The position numbers were made by a program, and so were the translations under genes. A stretch of 52,851 nt of DNA, from the NCBI RefSeq assembly GCF_000805335.1, contig NZ_KN708638.1, forward strand, positions 7,484,134 through 7,536,984, written 5' to 3'. The stretch comes from Streptomyces sp. CT34. Lineage in GTDB: Bacteria > Actinomycetota > Actinomycetes > Streptomycetales > Streptomycetaceae. This document shows positions 1 through 9,289 of this stretch, piece after piece; within the stretch, counting starts at the first letter, position 1; the number at the start of each line of letters is the position of its first letter. The notes below the pieces were generated by a model. It was not told where the DNA came from and searched no databases. It saw only the letters and a list, made by a program, of their open reading frames with translations.

Positions 1-1
1 G

Positions 2-541
2 ATCCCGGCCGGTGCCCGCCAGGTCGTAGCGGTCTACGGCAAGGGGCCCAACTCCCCCGACGCCACCGTGGTGCTGTACGACAGGGACGTCAACGGGTGG
101 GAGCGCAAGGGGAGTTGGCCCGCGCACAACGGGCGCCGCGGCTGGACGGCGGACCATCACGAGGGCGATCAGCGCAGCCCCGTCGGGGTGTTCTCGCTGA
201 CCGACGCCGGGGGAGTGCTCGCCGATCCGGGCGCCGGGCTGCCCTATACACACTCGGCGGCGTTCACCCCGCCGTCGTACTGGTCCGAGAACACCCGCCA
301 TGACTTCGACTACGTGGTGGCGATCGACTACAACCGGGTCCCGGGGAGGTCCCCCTTGGACCCGACCCGCCCTCTGGGGCGGTCCAGGGGCGGCGGAGTG
401 TGGCTGCACCTGGATCACGGGACCGGGACCTCGGCCTGTGTGACGGTGGCGAAGCCCGCGATGACGGCGCTGCTGCGGGCTCTTGATCCGGCCCGGCACC
501 CCGTTGTGGTGATGGGGGACAGGGGCCACCTGTCGTCCTGA
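2..541 (+). CDS. L,D-transpeptidase (YkuD)-like protein, 5'-truncated by the window edge
   Basis: The reading frame is open from base 2, so the real start lies upstream. An internal ATG at 68 is unlikely to be the start because the preceding codons (IPAGARQVVAVYGKGPN) read as good protein. The C-terminal half holds WLHLDHGTGTSACVTV, which resembles the HxxxxxxxSxGC(V/T) active-site block of YkuD L,D-transpeptidases, with Cys as the candidate nucleophile. Earlier, a GWTADHHEGDQRSPVGVFSL segment matches the RxExDxKTPxGxF-type strand of these proteins. Such enzymes act outside the membrane on peptidoglycan. The N-terminal signal region is outside the window, so export cannot be judged. Confidence 0.7.
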   Translation: MPAGARQVVAVYGKGPNSPDATVVLYDRDVNGWERKGSWPAHNGRRGWTADHHEGDQRSPVGVFSLTDAGGVLADPGAGLPYTHSAAFTPPSYWSENTRHDFDYVVAIDYNRVPGRSPLDPTRPLGRSRGGGVWLHLDHGTGTSACVTVAKPAMTALLRALDPARHPVVVMGDRGHLSS

Positions 542-629
542 AGGCCGGCGTTCGGGGGTGGCAGGGCCCGCGTACGGGGCGGTCGAGCGATCTGCCGGCG
601 CGGTCGGTCCGCCGCGTTGGAGTGCCGCC
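542..629. other. intergenic, no feature recognised
   Basis: Short GC-rich spacer between the transpeptidase stop codon and a TnpB remnant. I see no convincing terminator or gene. Confidence 0.5.
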
Positions 630-812
630 ATGCACCTTCGGTATGCGTTCCGCCGGTACCCGAACGGGCCTCGGCGTGCCGCACTTGCCAGGGCGTTCGG
701 GCGTGCGCGGGTGGTCTTCAGCGACGCGCTTCGTGCTCGGGGGACGGCCCGCGTCGCCGGGCTGCCGTTCCGCACGTCCGGCGAGTTGTCCGAGCGGCCG
801 GGACCGCCGTGC
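630..812 (+). pseudogene. TnpB (IS200/IS605 OrfB-type) N-terminal remnant
   Basis: From the ATG at 630 the translation reads MHLRYAFRRYPNGPRR, then ALARAFGRARVVFSDALRAR, then GLPFRTSGELSERPG. This follows the N-terminal pattern of IS605-family TnpB proteins (LRYRFRLYPT..., ARVVFNDAL..., LPFPTSGELSKRL). The match stops at about base 810. No RuvC motifs, zinc finger or transposon ends follow, so about 60 of the usual ~400 residues remain. It is a dead fragment of an insertion sequence upstream of the amylase. The assignment is from remembered family pattern. Confidence 0.6.
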
Positions 813-979
813 GGCCCCGGCCGTCGGGCGGGTTGGGGCGCAAGAAGGCCAATCGGACTCCTGGTGTGCACAGTTGGGCTTTCCGCCGCGAGGTGTGTGC
901 GGTCCGCGACCGGACGGGAACGCTCCGCCGCGCCGCCCCACCGGCCCCCGCCACCGCCTTTCGCAAGACACTGAAAACC

Positions 980-996
980 CTTGCTTGAAACCTTGA
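980..996 (+). promoter_or_regulatory. CTTG direct repeats upstream of the amylase gene (MalR-like operator)
   Basis: CTTGCTTGAAACCTTGA contains CTTG three times, at 980, 984 and 992. Streptomyces maltose and amylase promoters carry CTTGCAG/CTTGAAA-type repeats that are linked to MalR control. Position (about 110 bp before the amylase start) and gene function fit. Binding itself is inferred. Confidence 0.4.
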
Positions 997-1108
997 CGTG
1001 TCCACGCACGGAACGGCAGTCTCCGAAGCGGAACCCCCCATGGCGGCCTGGCGCGTGGCTGCTCTCGTGGGCGCGGTACGCCGTGCCCCATGACGAAGGA
1101 GCCGCAAG

Positions 1109-2482
1109 ATGCAGCAACGTTCCCGTGTGCTGGGCGGGACGCTGGCCGGCCTGCTGGCCGCGGTCGGCCTCGCCACCTTCGCCCCCTGGTCCTCGCAGGC
1201 CACCCCACCCGGCGACAAGACCGTCACGGCCACCCTCTTCGAGTGGAAGTACACGGACGTCGCCCGGGCCTGCGCCGACCAACTGGGGCCGGCCGGCTAC
1301 GGCTACGTCGAGGTCTCGCCCGCCTCCGAGCACATCCAGGGCGACCAGTGGTGGACGTCGTACCAGCCCGTCAGCTACAAGATCGCCGGCCGGCTGGGCG
1401 ACCGCGGCGCCTTCGCCTCCATGGTCAGCGCCTGCCACAGTGCGGGCGTCAAGGTCCTCGCCGACGCCGTCATCAACCACATGTCGGCGGGGTCCGGTAC
1501 GGGCACCGGAGGCACCCACTACACCAAGTACAACTACCCCGGCTACTACCAGGACCAGGACTTCCACAGCTGCCGCAAACCCATCTCCGACTACGCCGAC
1601 CGCAATGACGTCCAGGACTGCGAACTGGTCGGCCTGGCCGATCTCGACACCGGAAGCGACTACGTCCGCACCACCATCGCGAAATACCTCGACGATCTGC
1701 GGTCGCTGGGCGTGGACGGATTCCGGGTGGACGCCGCCAAACACATCTCCGCCACCGATCTCGCCGCCATCAAGGGCAAGATGAAGGACCCCGGATACTG
1801 GGTGCAGGAGGTCGTCTACGGCGCCGGCGAGGCCGTCCAGCCCGACGAGTACACCGGAATCGGCGATGTCGACGAATTCCGCTACGGCACCCACCTCAAG
1901 AGCGCTTTCCAGAGCGGCAACATCGCTCAGCTCAAGTCCGTCGCGGACGGCAAGCTCGGCGGCGACAAGGCCCGTACCTTCGTCGACAACTGGGACACCG
2001 AGCGCAACGGCTCCACGCTGACGTACAAGGACGGCGCGGTCCATACCCTCGCCAGTGTCTTCATGCTCGCGTCGCCCTACGGTTCGCCCAACGTCTATTC
2101 CGGGTACGCGTGGACCGACAAGGACGCGGGCCCGCCGGCCTCCGGCAGCAGCGGCTGGACCAACGAGCACGCCAAGCAGGAGATCACCGGCATGGTCGGA
2201 TTCCGCAACGCGGTGGGCTCGGCGGAGCTGACGGACTGGTGGGACAACGGGGGCGGTGCGATCGCCTTCGGCCGGGGCAAGGCGGGATTCGTCGTCATCA
2301 ACAACGGTGACGGCGAACTGCACCGGACCTTCGCCACCTCGCTGCCGGGCGGCACGTACTGCAATGTCGTGGCCGCGGCGCCCGCCTCGTGCGACGGGCA
2401 CACGGTCACCGTGGGCGCGGACGGCAAGGCGCAGATCACCGTCCCCGCCAGGAGCGCCGTGGCGCTGCACATCACGCGCTGA
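1109..2482 (+). CDS. aml: secreted alpha-amylase (GH13)
   Basis: Endo-hydrolysis of alpha-1,4-glucan links in starch, outside the cell. The 457-residue product starts with a basic stretch and a hydrophobic core (residues 5-25) ending near SSQA, a signal peptide. The conserved GH13 blocks are visible: DAVINH (119-124), GFRVDAAKH with nucleophile Asp208, QEVVYG with acid/base Glu234, and FVDNWD with Asp296. Trp replaces the usual His in the last block, which I recall as normal in Streptomyces amylases. A beta-rich domain C follows, and there is no starch-binding module. AAGGAG lies 7 bases before the ATG. The length matches short Streptomyces amylases. Confidence 0.95.
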   Translation: MQQRSRVLGGTLAGLLAAVGLATFAPWSSQATPPGDKTVTATLFEWKYTDVARACADQLGPAGYGYVEVSPASEHIQGDQWWTSYQPVSYKIAGRLGDRGAFASMVSACHSAGVKVLADAVINHMSAGSGTGTGGTHYTKYNYPGYYQDQDFHSCRKPISDYADRNDVQDCELVGLADLDTGSDYVRTTIAKYLDDLRSLGVDGFRVDAAKHISATDLAAIKGKMKDPGYWVQEVVYGAGEAVQPDEYTGIGDVDEFRYGTHLKSAFQSGNIAQLKSVADGKLGGDKARTFVDNWDTERNGSTLTYKDGAVHTLASVFMLASPYGSPNVYSGYAWTDKDAGPPASGSSGWTNEHAKQEITGMVGFRNAVGSAELTDWWDNGGGAIAFGRGKAGFVVINNGDGELHRTFATSLPGGTYCNVVAAAPASCDGHTVTVGADGKAQITVPARSAVALHITR

Positions 2483-2500
2483 CCTGCGCCGGGGCCGGTG

Positions 2501-2527
2501 TAACTCCCCGAGTCCGACGGGGAGTTA
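2501..2527. terminator. bidirectional terminator hairpin
   Basis: TAACTCCCCG and CGGGGAGTTA form a perfect 10-bp stem with a 7-base loop between the convergent amylase and FAD dehydrogenase genes. The A/T ends give a U-run on either strand. It ends 3 bases before the dehydrogenase stop codon. Confidence 0.8.
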
Positions 2528-2529
2528 GC

Positions 2530-5466
2530 TCAGGCCGGGCCGGGGCGCGTCGCGCGTTCCAGTGCCAGGAGGGCCGAGTAGTAGCCTCGGCCCTCCGTGG
2601 CGTGGTCCATACCGATTTCGCACATCCGGTTCGCGGAGAGGTGCGCGTCGAAACGGCGGGCGGTGACCTCGGCGGCTTCCTTCGCCGTCGCCGACTCGGT
2701 CAGTTCCCGGTGCAGCATGCCGCGGTCGCCGGCGAACGCGCAGCAGCCCGCGTCGTCCGGCACCACCACCTCGCGCGCGCACGCCTCGGCGACCTGCCGG
2801 AGCCGGTCCTCGTCGCCCAGGTGCCGCATGGAGCAGGTGGGGTGGAGGACCGCGGAGCCGAGGGCGCGGTGGATGTCGAGACGGGGGAGGAGTTCGTCGG
2901 CGGCCCAGACGAGCGAGTCGATCACCGTCAGCTCGGCGTGCAGGGCGCGGTGGAACGGCGTCAGGTACGGCACGACCTCGCGGGCGATGCCGAGGGTGCA
3001 GGAGGAGGCGTCGACGATCAGCGGCAGTTCCCCACCGGCCGTCCACCCCCAGGCCGCCTCGACGATGCGCTGTGCCATGACGCGGTTGCCGCGCTGGTAG
3101 CCCTTGGAGTGCCAGATCGTGGCGCAGCAGGTGCCGGTGACGTCCGGGGGGATCCACACCGGGCGGCCGGCCCGCCGGGACACCGCCACCACCGCCTCGG
3201 GCAGCGAAGGCCCACGGTAGCCGGCCGGCTCGCCGAAGATCCGGTTCACACATGCCGGGTAGTACACGGCCGCCGCGCCCGCCCGCTGTGTGCCGGGCAG
3301 CTTGCGGGCCGCGGCCCCCGGGATCTGCGGCAACCACTCGGGTACCAGATCGGGGCGAACGGCCTTGCGGGCGGCCCCGGTCACCGACGTCAGCAGCCGG
3401 TCGCCGATCCGGTCCGCGGCGGCCACCGCCAGCCGCGCGGCCCGCTCCACGGCCGCGAACCGCCGCGCGGTCCGCTCGGCCAGCCACTCCTCGCGCGGCG
3501 AGTGCCGCAGATGCCGGAAGTCCCTCATCAGCGCACCGGTGTCGATGCCCACCGGGCAGGCCAGTTCGCAGGTGGAGTCGCCGGCGCAGGTGTCCACCGC
3601 GGCGTAGCCGTACGCGTCGAGCAGCGCCTCGCCGACGGCGGAGCCGGGCGGCTGGCGCAGCATCTCGCGGCGCAGCACGATGCGTTGGCGGGGTGTGGTG
3701 GTCAGGTCCTTGCTGGGGCAGGTCGGCTCGCAGAAGCCGCACTCGATGCACGGGTCGGCGATGGCCTCGACCTGCGGGATGGTCTTCAGCCCGCGCAGGT
3801 GCGCCCGCGGATCGCGGTCCAGGAGGATGCGCGGGGCCAGGATGCCGTGCGGGTCCACGGTCTGCTTGATCCGCCACATCAACTCCGTTGCCCGCGGCCC
3901 CCATTCGAGCTCCAGGAATGGCGCGATGTTGCGGCCGGTGGCGTGCTCGGCCTTGAGCGAGCCGTCGAAGCGGCCGACGGTCAGCCGGCAGAAGTCGTCC
4001 ATGAAGGCGGCGTAGCGGGCCACGTCGTCCGGGTCGGCAGCGTCGAAGGCGAGCAGGAAGTGCAGGTTGCCGTGGGCGGCGTGGCCGGCGACCGCCGCGT
4101 CGAAGCCGTGCCGGGCCTGGAGCTCCAGGAGCGCCGTGCAGGCGTCGGCGAGCCGGTCCGGCGGCACCGCGAAGTCCTCCGTGATCAGTGTGGTACCGGA
4201 CGGCCGGGATCCGCCGACCGCAGTGACGAACGCCCGGCGGGCCTTCCAGTAGCCGCCGATGGCCGCCGGGTCCCGGGTGAAGGTGTTGGTGACGGAGGCG
4301 ACCGGCGCGACCAGCTCCAGCCCGTCCAGCAGCCGTGCCGCGGTCCTCTCGTACGCCTGCTGTGCGGCCTCGTCCGGCGCCCGGAACTCGACCAGCAGCG
4401 CGGTGGTCTCCTTCGGCAGCTCCGCCCAGTCGGCGGGCACCCCGGCCACGCTCACCGAGGCGCGCAGGGTGTTGCCGTCCATCAGCTCCACGGCCCGCGC
4501 GCCCGCCTCGTTGAAGCGCGGTACGGCGGCGGCAGCGCAGGCGAGGGTGGGGAAGAAGAGGAGCACGGTGGTGGTGTGCCGGTCCAGCGGCAGGGTGTCG
4601 AAGACCGTCTCGGCGATGAAGCCGAGCGTGCCCTCGGAGCCGACCATCAGCCCGCGCAGGATCTCTACCGGCGTGCCGCCGTCGAGGAAGGCGTCCAGCC
4701 GGTAGCCGTTGGTGTTCTTGATCCGGTACTTGGCGCGGATCCGCGCCACCAGCCCGGGGTCCGCCTCGATCTCCGCCTTGAGCGCCAGCAGCCCCGCGCA
4801 GAGCGCCGGTTCGGCGCGTGCCAGCTCGGTGTCCGCGTCCGGGCCGGCGGTGTCGACGACGGTGCCGGACGGCAGGACGAGGGTGAGCGAGGCGAGCGTC
4901 CGGTAGGAGTTGCGGGTGGTGCCGGCGGTCATCCCGGAGGCGTTGTTGGCGACCACCCCGCCGAGGGTGCAGGCGATCGCGCTGGCCGGGTCGGGACCGA
5001 GCAGCCGGCCGTGGCGGGCGAGCGCGGCGTTGGCCCGCAGCACCGTCGTGCCGGGCCGGATGCGGGCGCGGGCGCCGTCGTCGAGGACCTCGATCCCGGC
5101 CCAGTGGCGGCGTACGTCGACGAGGATGTCCTCGCCCTGCGCCTGGCCGTTGAGGGACGTTCCGGCGGCCCGGAAGACGACGTTGCGGCCCTTGCCGTGG
5201 GCGTAGGAGAACACCGCGGAGATGTCGTCGACGTCCTCGGCGAGCACCACGACCTGCGGGACGAAGCGGTACGGGCTGGCGTCGGAGGCGTAGCGGACCA
5301 GGTCGGAGACCTCGTGCAGCACCTTGTCCGGGCCGAGCAGCGCGACGAGGTCGGCGCGCAGCGGCTCGGGGGTGCCCGCGGCCAGCCGGTCGGGCACCCG
5401 GTCGGGCGCCGGCCCGGTGGTGGCCGTGGGGCGCAGGGCGTGGGGGCGGGGCTCCAGCAGGGGCAC
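2530..5466 (-). CDS. FAD-linked oxidase with FeS and CCG domains (D-lactate dehydrogenase type)
   Basis: A 978-residue flavoprotein of the GlcD/DLD type, predicted to oxidise D-lactate or a related 2-hydroxy acid and pass electrons to the membrane pool. Order of parts: FAD_binding_4 (about 40-270, with AAGTSLNGQAQG and GGVVANNASG), the GlcD C-terminal oxidase domain (about 270-550, with AGHAAHGNLH), two 4Fe-4S motifs (CIECGFCEPTCP near 570 and CAGDSTCELACP near 622), and a cysteine-rich reductase part (YYPACVNRIFG, LHPTCSMRHLG, DAGCCAFAGD). I chose the GTG at 5466 because GGAGG sits 7 bases upstream; the GTG at 5472 is too close to it. It lies 41 bp behind a MarR gene and is probably co-transcribed. 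Glycolate or another substrate is possible. Confidence 0.88.
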   Translation of the reverse strand: MPLLEPRPHALRPTATTGPAPDRVPDRLAAGTPEPLRADLVALLGPDKVLHEVSDLVRYASDASPYRFVPQVVVLAEDVDDISAVFSYAHGKGRNVVFRAAGTSLNGQAQGEDILVDVRRHWAGIEVLDDGARARIRPGTTVLRANAALARHGRLLGPDPASAIACTLGGVVANNASGMTAGTTRNSYRTLASLTLVLPSGTVVDTAGPDADTELARAEPALCAGLLALKAEIEADPGLVARIRAKYRIKNTNGYRLDAFLDGGTPVEILRGLMVGSEGTLGFIAETVFDTLPLDRHTTTVLLFFPTLACAAAAVPRFNEAGARAVELMDGNTLRASVSVAGVPADWAELPKETTALLVEFRAPDEAAQQAYERTAARLLDGLELVAPVASVTNTFTRDPAAIGGYWKARRAFVTAVGGSRPSGTTLITEDFAVPPDRLADACTALLELQARHGFDAAVAGHAAHGNLHFLLAFDAADPDDVARYAAFMDDFCRLTVGRFDGSLKAEHATGRNIAPFLELEWGPRATELMWRIKQTVDPHGILAPRILLDRDPRAHLRGLKTIPQVEAIADPCIECGFCEPTCPSKDLTTTPRQRIVLRREMLRQPPGSAVGEALLDAYGYAAVDTCAGDSTCELACPVGIDTGALMRDFRHLRHSPREEWLAERTARRFAAVERAARLAVAAADRIGDRLLTSVTGAARKAVRPDLVPEWLPQIPGAAARKLPGTQRAGAAAVYYPACVNRIFGEPAGYRGPSLPEAVVAVSRRAGRPVWIPPDVTGTCCATIWHSKGYQRGNRVMAQRIVEAAWGWTAGGELPLIVDASSCTLGIAREVVPYLTPFHRALHAELTVIDSLVWAADELLPRLDIHRALGSAVLHPTCSMRHLGDEDRLRQVAEACAREVVVPDDAGCCAFAGDRGMLHRELTESATAKEAAEVTARRFDAHLSANRMCEIGMDHATEGRGYYSALLALERATRPGPA

Positions 5467-5507
5467 GGTCACTCCTCCGGTGAGGCGGCGCTGCCGTGGT
5501 GCTCGGG

Positions 5508-5972
5508 TCAGTGATGCCCACCCGGCCCGTCGACCAGAGCCGACAGCAGGTCGCCGAACACCTCGCGCTGCTCGGCGGTCAGTGGGGCCAGGATCTCCTC
5601 CGCCGCGGCCCGCCGGGCACTGCGCAACGCGCGGAGCGCCCTGCGCCCGGTGTCGGTGAGCTCGATCCGCACCACCCGCCGGTTGGCCGGATCCGGGACC
5701 CGGCGCACCGAACCGTTCGCCTCCAGCGCGTCCACCAGCGTCGTCACCGCGCGCGGTACCACCTCCAGGCGTTCGGCGAGGTCGGCCATCCGCGGCGGGG
5801 TGCCGTGGTAGTGGTCCACGATCCGCAGCAGCCGGGACTGGGCCGGGGTGAAGGCGATGTCCAGCTGCTCCAGATGGCGCTTCTGGGCGCGGTGCATCCG
5901 GCGGGTCAGCCGGACCAGCTGTTCGGCGAGGTTCCCGCTGCCGGCGAACGGTGCGGGGGAAGGCGAGGGCAT
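5508..5972 (-). CDS. MarR-family transcriptional regulator
   Basis: A 154-residue protein with the MarR winged-helix layout: the recognition region around FTPAQSRLL...MADLAERLEVVPRAVTTLVDALEANGSV, then the wing (RRVPDPANRRVVRIELTDTGRR) and a C-terminal dimerisation helix. It starts at 5972 without a Shine-Dalgarno. A TATTCT hexamer 6 bases upstream suggests a leaderless mRNA. It is divergent from the ABC exporter and upstream of the FAD dehydrogenase, so it probably controls both. MarR proteins often respond to phenolic or oxidant ligands; the ligand here is unknown. Confidence 0.88.
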   Translation of the reverse strand: MPSPSPAPFAGSGNLAEQLVRLTRRMHRAQKRHLEQLDIAFTPAQSRLLRIVDHYHGTPPRMADLAERLEVVPRAVTTLVDALEANGSVRRVPDPANRRVVRIELTDTGRRALRALRSARRAAAEEILAPLTAEQREVFGDLLSALVDGPGGHH

Positions 5973-5997
5973 GACCCGAGAATAGCAGGACCTGATT

Positions 5998-6020
5998 CAT
6001 TGTGAGTATAGGTAACAATG
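5998..6020. promoter_or_regulatory. MarR-type operator between marR and the ABC exporter
   Basis: CATTGT and ACAATG form an inverted repeat 11 bases apart, in the 97-bp divergent spacer. It overlaps a candidate -35 (TTGTGA at 6000-6005) for the rightward gene, with TAGGCT at 6024-6029 as its -10. Size and position suit a MarR dimer site. Binding is inferred. Confidence 0.55.
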
Positions 6021-6069
6021 AGCTAGGCTCCGCGTTGTCCCTTTCCGGTACGCATCCTCGAAGGAGCCC

Positions 6070-7914
6070 ATGCGCCACGACGAACCCCAATGGACCGCAC
6101 CGCCCAAGGACCCGGACGCCCCGGTCCCCCTGCGGCGGATCCTCGCCCTCTTCCGCCCCTACCGCGCCCGGCTCGCCCTCGTCGGCCTGCTGGTCGCCGC
6201 CTCGTCCCTGGTCTCGGTGGCGTCCCCGTTCCTCCTCAGGGAGATCCTGGACGTCGCCATCCCCGGGCGGCGCACCGGACTGCTGTCCCTGCTCGCCCTC
6301 GGTATGATCGCCACCGCCGTGACCACCAGCGTCTTCGGCGTGCTGCAGACCCTGATATCCACCACCGTCGGCCAGCGCGTGATGCACGATCTGCGCACCG
6401 CCGTCTACGCCAAGCTCCAGCGGATGCCGCTGGCCTTCTTCACCCGCACCCGCACCGGCGAGGTCCAGTCCCGGATCGCCAACGACATCGGCGGCATGCA
6501 GGCCACCGTCACCTCCACCGCGACGTCCCTGGTCTCCAACCTGACCTCCGTCGTCGCCACCGTCGTCGCCATGGTCGCCCTCGACTGGCGGCTGACCGTC
6601 GTCTCGCTCCTCCTGCTCCCGGTCTTCGTCTGGATCAGCCGCCGGGTCGGCAACGAACGCAAGAAGATCACCACCCAGCGGCAGAAGCAGCTGGCGTCGA
6701 TGTCCGCGATGGTCACCGAATCCCTCTCCGTCAGCGGCATCCTGCTCGGCCGCACCATGGGCCGCGCCGACTCGCTCACCAGGAACTTCGCCGAGGAATC
6801 CGAGCGCCTGGTCGGCCTGGAGGTCCGCGCCAACATGGCCGGCCGCTGGCGGATGGCCACCATCGGCATCGTCATGGCCGCCATGCCCGCGCTCATCTAC
6901 TGGGCGGCCGGGATCGTCCTCCAGCTCGGCGGCCCGGTCTTCTCCATCGGCACCCTGGTCGCCTTCGTGGCCCTCCAGCAGGGCCTGCTGCGCCCCACCG
7001 TCTCGCTGCTGTCCACCGGCGTCGACATGCAGACCTCGCTGGCACTCTTCCAGCGCATCTTCGAGTACCTGGACCTGCCGGTCGCCATCACCGAGCCCGC
7101 CGACCCCGTACAGCTGCCCGCCCCGCGCGGTGAAATCCGCTTCGAGAACGTGCGGTTCGGCTACGACCCCGAAGCCGCGCCCACCCTGGACGGCATCGAC
7201 CTGACGATCCCGGCGGGCGGCAGCCTCGCCGTCGTCGGCCCCACCGGCAGCGGCAAGAGCACCCTGAGCTACCTCGTCCCCCGCCTCTACGACGTGACCG
7301 GGGGCCGGGTCACCCTCGACGGCACCGACGTCCGCGACCTCGGCTTCGCCACCCTCGCCCGCTCGGTCGGCGTGGTCGCCCAGGAGACCTACCTCTTCCA
7401 CGCCTCGGTCGCCGACAACCTCCGGTTCGCCAAGCCCGACGCCACCGATGAGGAGATCGAACGCGCCGCCCGGGCCGCCCAGATCCACGACCACATCGCG
7501 GCCCTCCCGGACGGCTACGACACCCTCGTCGGCGAGCGCGGCTACCGCTTCTCCGGCGGTGAGAAGCAGCGCATCGCACTCGCCCGCACCATCCTGCGCG
7601 ACCCGCCGGTCCTCGTCCTGGACGAGGCGACCAGCGCCCTGGACACCCGCACCGAACACGCCGTCCAGCAGGCCATCGACGCCCTCTCCGAGGGCCGCAC
7701 CACGGTCACCATCGCGCACCGCCTCTCCACCATCCGCGACGCCGACCAGATCGTCGTCCTGGACGCCGGCCGGATCGCCGAACGCGGCACCCACGACGAG
7801 CTGCTGGCCGCCAACGGGCGTTATGCGGCGCTGCTGCGGCGCGATGCGCACCACGTGCCGGCGGACGGCGACGGGGCGGCGGACGACGGGCACGCCGCGG
7901 GCATGCTGGTGTGA
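6070..7914 (+). CDS. ABC transporter half-molecule, permease plus ATPase (exporter type)
   Basis: A 614-residue type IV exporter subunit, expected to work as a dimer in the cytoplasmic membrane. The N-terminal transmembrane domain (about 20-320) has six hydrophobic segments and the MQRMPLAFFTRTRTGEVQSR-like coupling region common to MdlB/MsbA proteins. The nucleotide-binding domain follows: Walker A GPTGSGKS (near 390), Q-loop VVAQETYLF, signature FSGGEKQR (near 495), Walker B VLVLDEATSALD (near 515) and the switch His in TIAHRLS. AAGGAG lies just upstream of the ATG. Divergence from marR suggests an inducible drug or lipid exporter. The substrate is unknown. Confidence 0.92.
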   Translation: MRHDEPQWTAPPKDPDAPVPLRRILALFRPYRARLALVGLLVAASSLVSVASPFLLREILDVAIPGRRTGLLSLLALGMIATAVTTSVFGVLQTLISTTVGQRVMHDLRTAVYAKLQRMPLAFFTRTRTGEVQSRIANDIGGMQATVTSTATSLVSNLTSVVATVVAMVALDWRLTVVSLLLLPVFVWISRRVGNERKKITTQRQKQLASMSAMVTESLSVSGILLGRTMGRADSLTRNFAEESERLVGLEVRANMAGRWRMATIGIVMAAMPALIYWAAGIVLQLGGPVFSIGTLVAFVALQQGLLRPTVSLLSTGVDMQTSLALFQRIFEYLDLPVAITEPADPVQLPAPRGEIRFENVRFGYDPEAAPTLDGIDLTIPAGGSLAVVGPTGSGKSTLSYLVPRLYDVTGGRVTLDGTDVRDLGFATLARSVGVVAQETYLFHASVADNLRFAKPDATDEEIERAARAAQIHDHIAALPDGYDTLVGERGYRFSGGEKQRIALARTILRDPPVLVLDEATSALDTRTEHAVQQAIDALSEGRTTVTIAHRLSTIRDADQIVVLDAGRIAERGTHDELLAANGRYAALLRRDAHHVPADGDGAADDGHAAGMLV

Positions 7915-7972
7915 CCGGCGGGACGCCGGGCCGGCGGTGCGCACCCCGACCCGGCGCCGCCGCGCCCGGCGA

Positions 7973-9148
7973 TCAGAGCGCCGTGAGATCGACCGCCGCC
8001 GCCATCGCCCGGTACCCCGCGTCGTTCGGGTGCTTGCGGTCCCCGCCGTCGTAACCGGGCGCCAGCGCCGCCGCGTCCGCCGGATCGGCCAGCACCGCCG
8101 CGAAGTCCGCCACCGCATCGAACGCGCCCGAGGTGCGGATCCACGCGTTGACCTCCCGGCGCTTCGCCTCGGCGGTCGGGGTGTGGTACTCCGACCCCTT
8201 GAACGGTGTGATGGTCGCCCCGGTGACCCGCACTCCGGCCGCCCGCGCCCGGTCGATCAACTCCTGGTACCCGGCGATGAGTTGACCGGCCGAGAGGTCC
8301 GGAGCGGGCTGGTACGTCGGCAGGTCGACCTCGCTGAACCCGATGTCGTTGAGGCCCACCAGCACGACGACGGACCGCACGCCCGGCTGCTCCAGCACAT
8401 CCCGCCCGAACCGCTCCCCGGCCCGGTCGCCGTACCACGCCGAGTCGTGCAGCAGCAGATTCCCGCCGATGCCGTGGTTGAGCACCGGGCGCGGGGTGCC
8501 CACGGCGGCCAGCCGCTCGGCCAGCGCGTCCGGGTAGCGCGCATTGCCGTCGACCGTCGACCCGAAGCCGTCGGTGATCGAGTCGCCGAACGCCACGACG
8601 GTGTCCCGCCGCGCCGCCCCGCCGCCGGCCAGTTCCACGGCGGCGAGGTAGTACCACGACACCGTCGTCTCACCGAAGACCGCCGGATCCACCTCCCCCA
8701 ACTGCTCGCCCGCCGCCCGGTAGGAGGTGGCGAACGCCTGCGCGTGGAAGGTCGCCGGGCCGGTCGGCCGGGCGAAATACAGGGACACGGTCAGCGCGTC
8801 GAAGGCCGCCACTCGCAGCTCCACCGCATCGCTGTGCACCTCGCCGCCCGCCGGGATCCGTACCGAATCCGCCCCGCCGAAGGTGAGCCGGCGGCCGGTA
8901 CCGCCGTGCACCGCCGGCCCCCGGTCCGTCCGCGCGAGCCACCCGCCGGACACCTCCAGCGGCGCGGTCCCGTAGCGGTTGGAGAGCTTGATCCGGGCCG
9001 AGGTCCCCGCCCCGGTGACCCGTACGACCTGCCGTACGGTCTGGTCCGCGAACCCCTCCTCGGCCCAGTTCTTGTCGAACCCCGCACTGGGACGCTGCAT
9101 GGACGCGGACCAACCGGCCTGCCAATCAAGGGAGTTGACGCTGCTCAT
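7973..9148 (-). CDS. SGNH/GDSL-family lipase or esterase
   Basis: A 391-residue hydrolase. The GDSL domain occupies the C-terminal half: block I VAFGDSITDGFGS (nucleophile Ser near residue 184), the block II Gly in GIGGN, block III GLNDIG, and the catalytic DRKHPNDAGY near the end. The N-terminal about 170 residues are beta-rich and lack a clear signal peptide. This layout matches actinobacterial two-domain GDSL proteins that deacylate sugars or lipids. The ATG at 9148 is preferred over 9229 because the 27 extra residues read as low-quality Pro/Arg sequence. It converges with the ABC exporter. Confidence 0.88.
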   Translation of the reverse strand: MSSVNSLDWQAGWSASMQRPSAGFDKNWAEEGFADQTVRQVVRVTGAGTSARIKLSNRYGTAPLEVSGGWLARTDRGPAVHGGTGRRLTFGGADSVRIPAGGEVHSDAVELRVAAFDALTVSLYFARPTGPATFHAQAFATSYRAAGEQLGEVDPAVFGETTVSWYYLAAVELAGGGAARRDTVVAFGDSITDGFGSTVDGNARYPDALAERLAAVGTPRPVLNHGIGGNLLLHDSAWYGDRAGERFGRDVLEQPGVRSVVVLVGLNDIGFSEVDLPTYQPAPDLSAGQLIAGYQELIDRARAAGVRVTGATITPFKGSEYHTPTAEAKRREVNAWIRTSGAFDAVADFAAVLADPADAAALAPGYDGGDRKHPNDAGYRAMAAAVDLTAL

Positions 9149-9289
9149 GGTGTGCTGCCTGCCTCTCGGTCGGTCGCCCGGTGGCGATGACCAGGAGTCT
9201 GGCGGCCGGCGCGGGGGCGGCCCAGACACCTCCGTGTGGTACGCAGCGGATGCCTACCAACGCGAGGGTCACCCTCCGCGCCGCAGCCG

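Noticed and set aside
1090..1608. Alternative frame starting 19 bases before the amylase ATG
   Set aside because: Out of frame with the amylase and Arg-rich; the ribosome site serves the ATG at 1109.
2389..5514. Very long plus-strand open frame opposite the FAD dehydrogenase
   Set aside because: High-GC DNA gives long antisense frames. The translation is Gly/Arg/Val repeats without motifs, while the minus strand encodes a clear enzyme.
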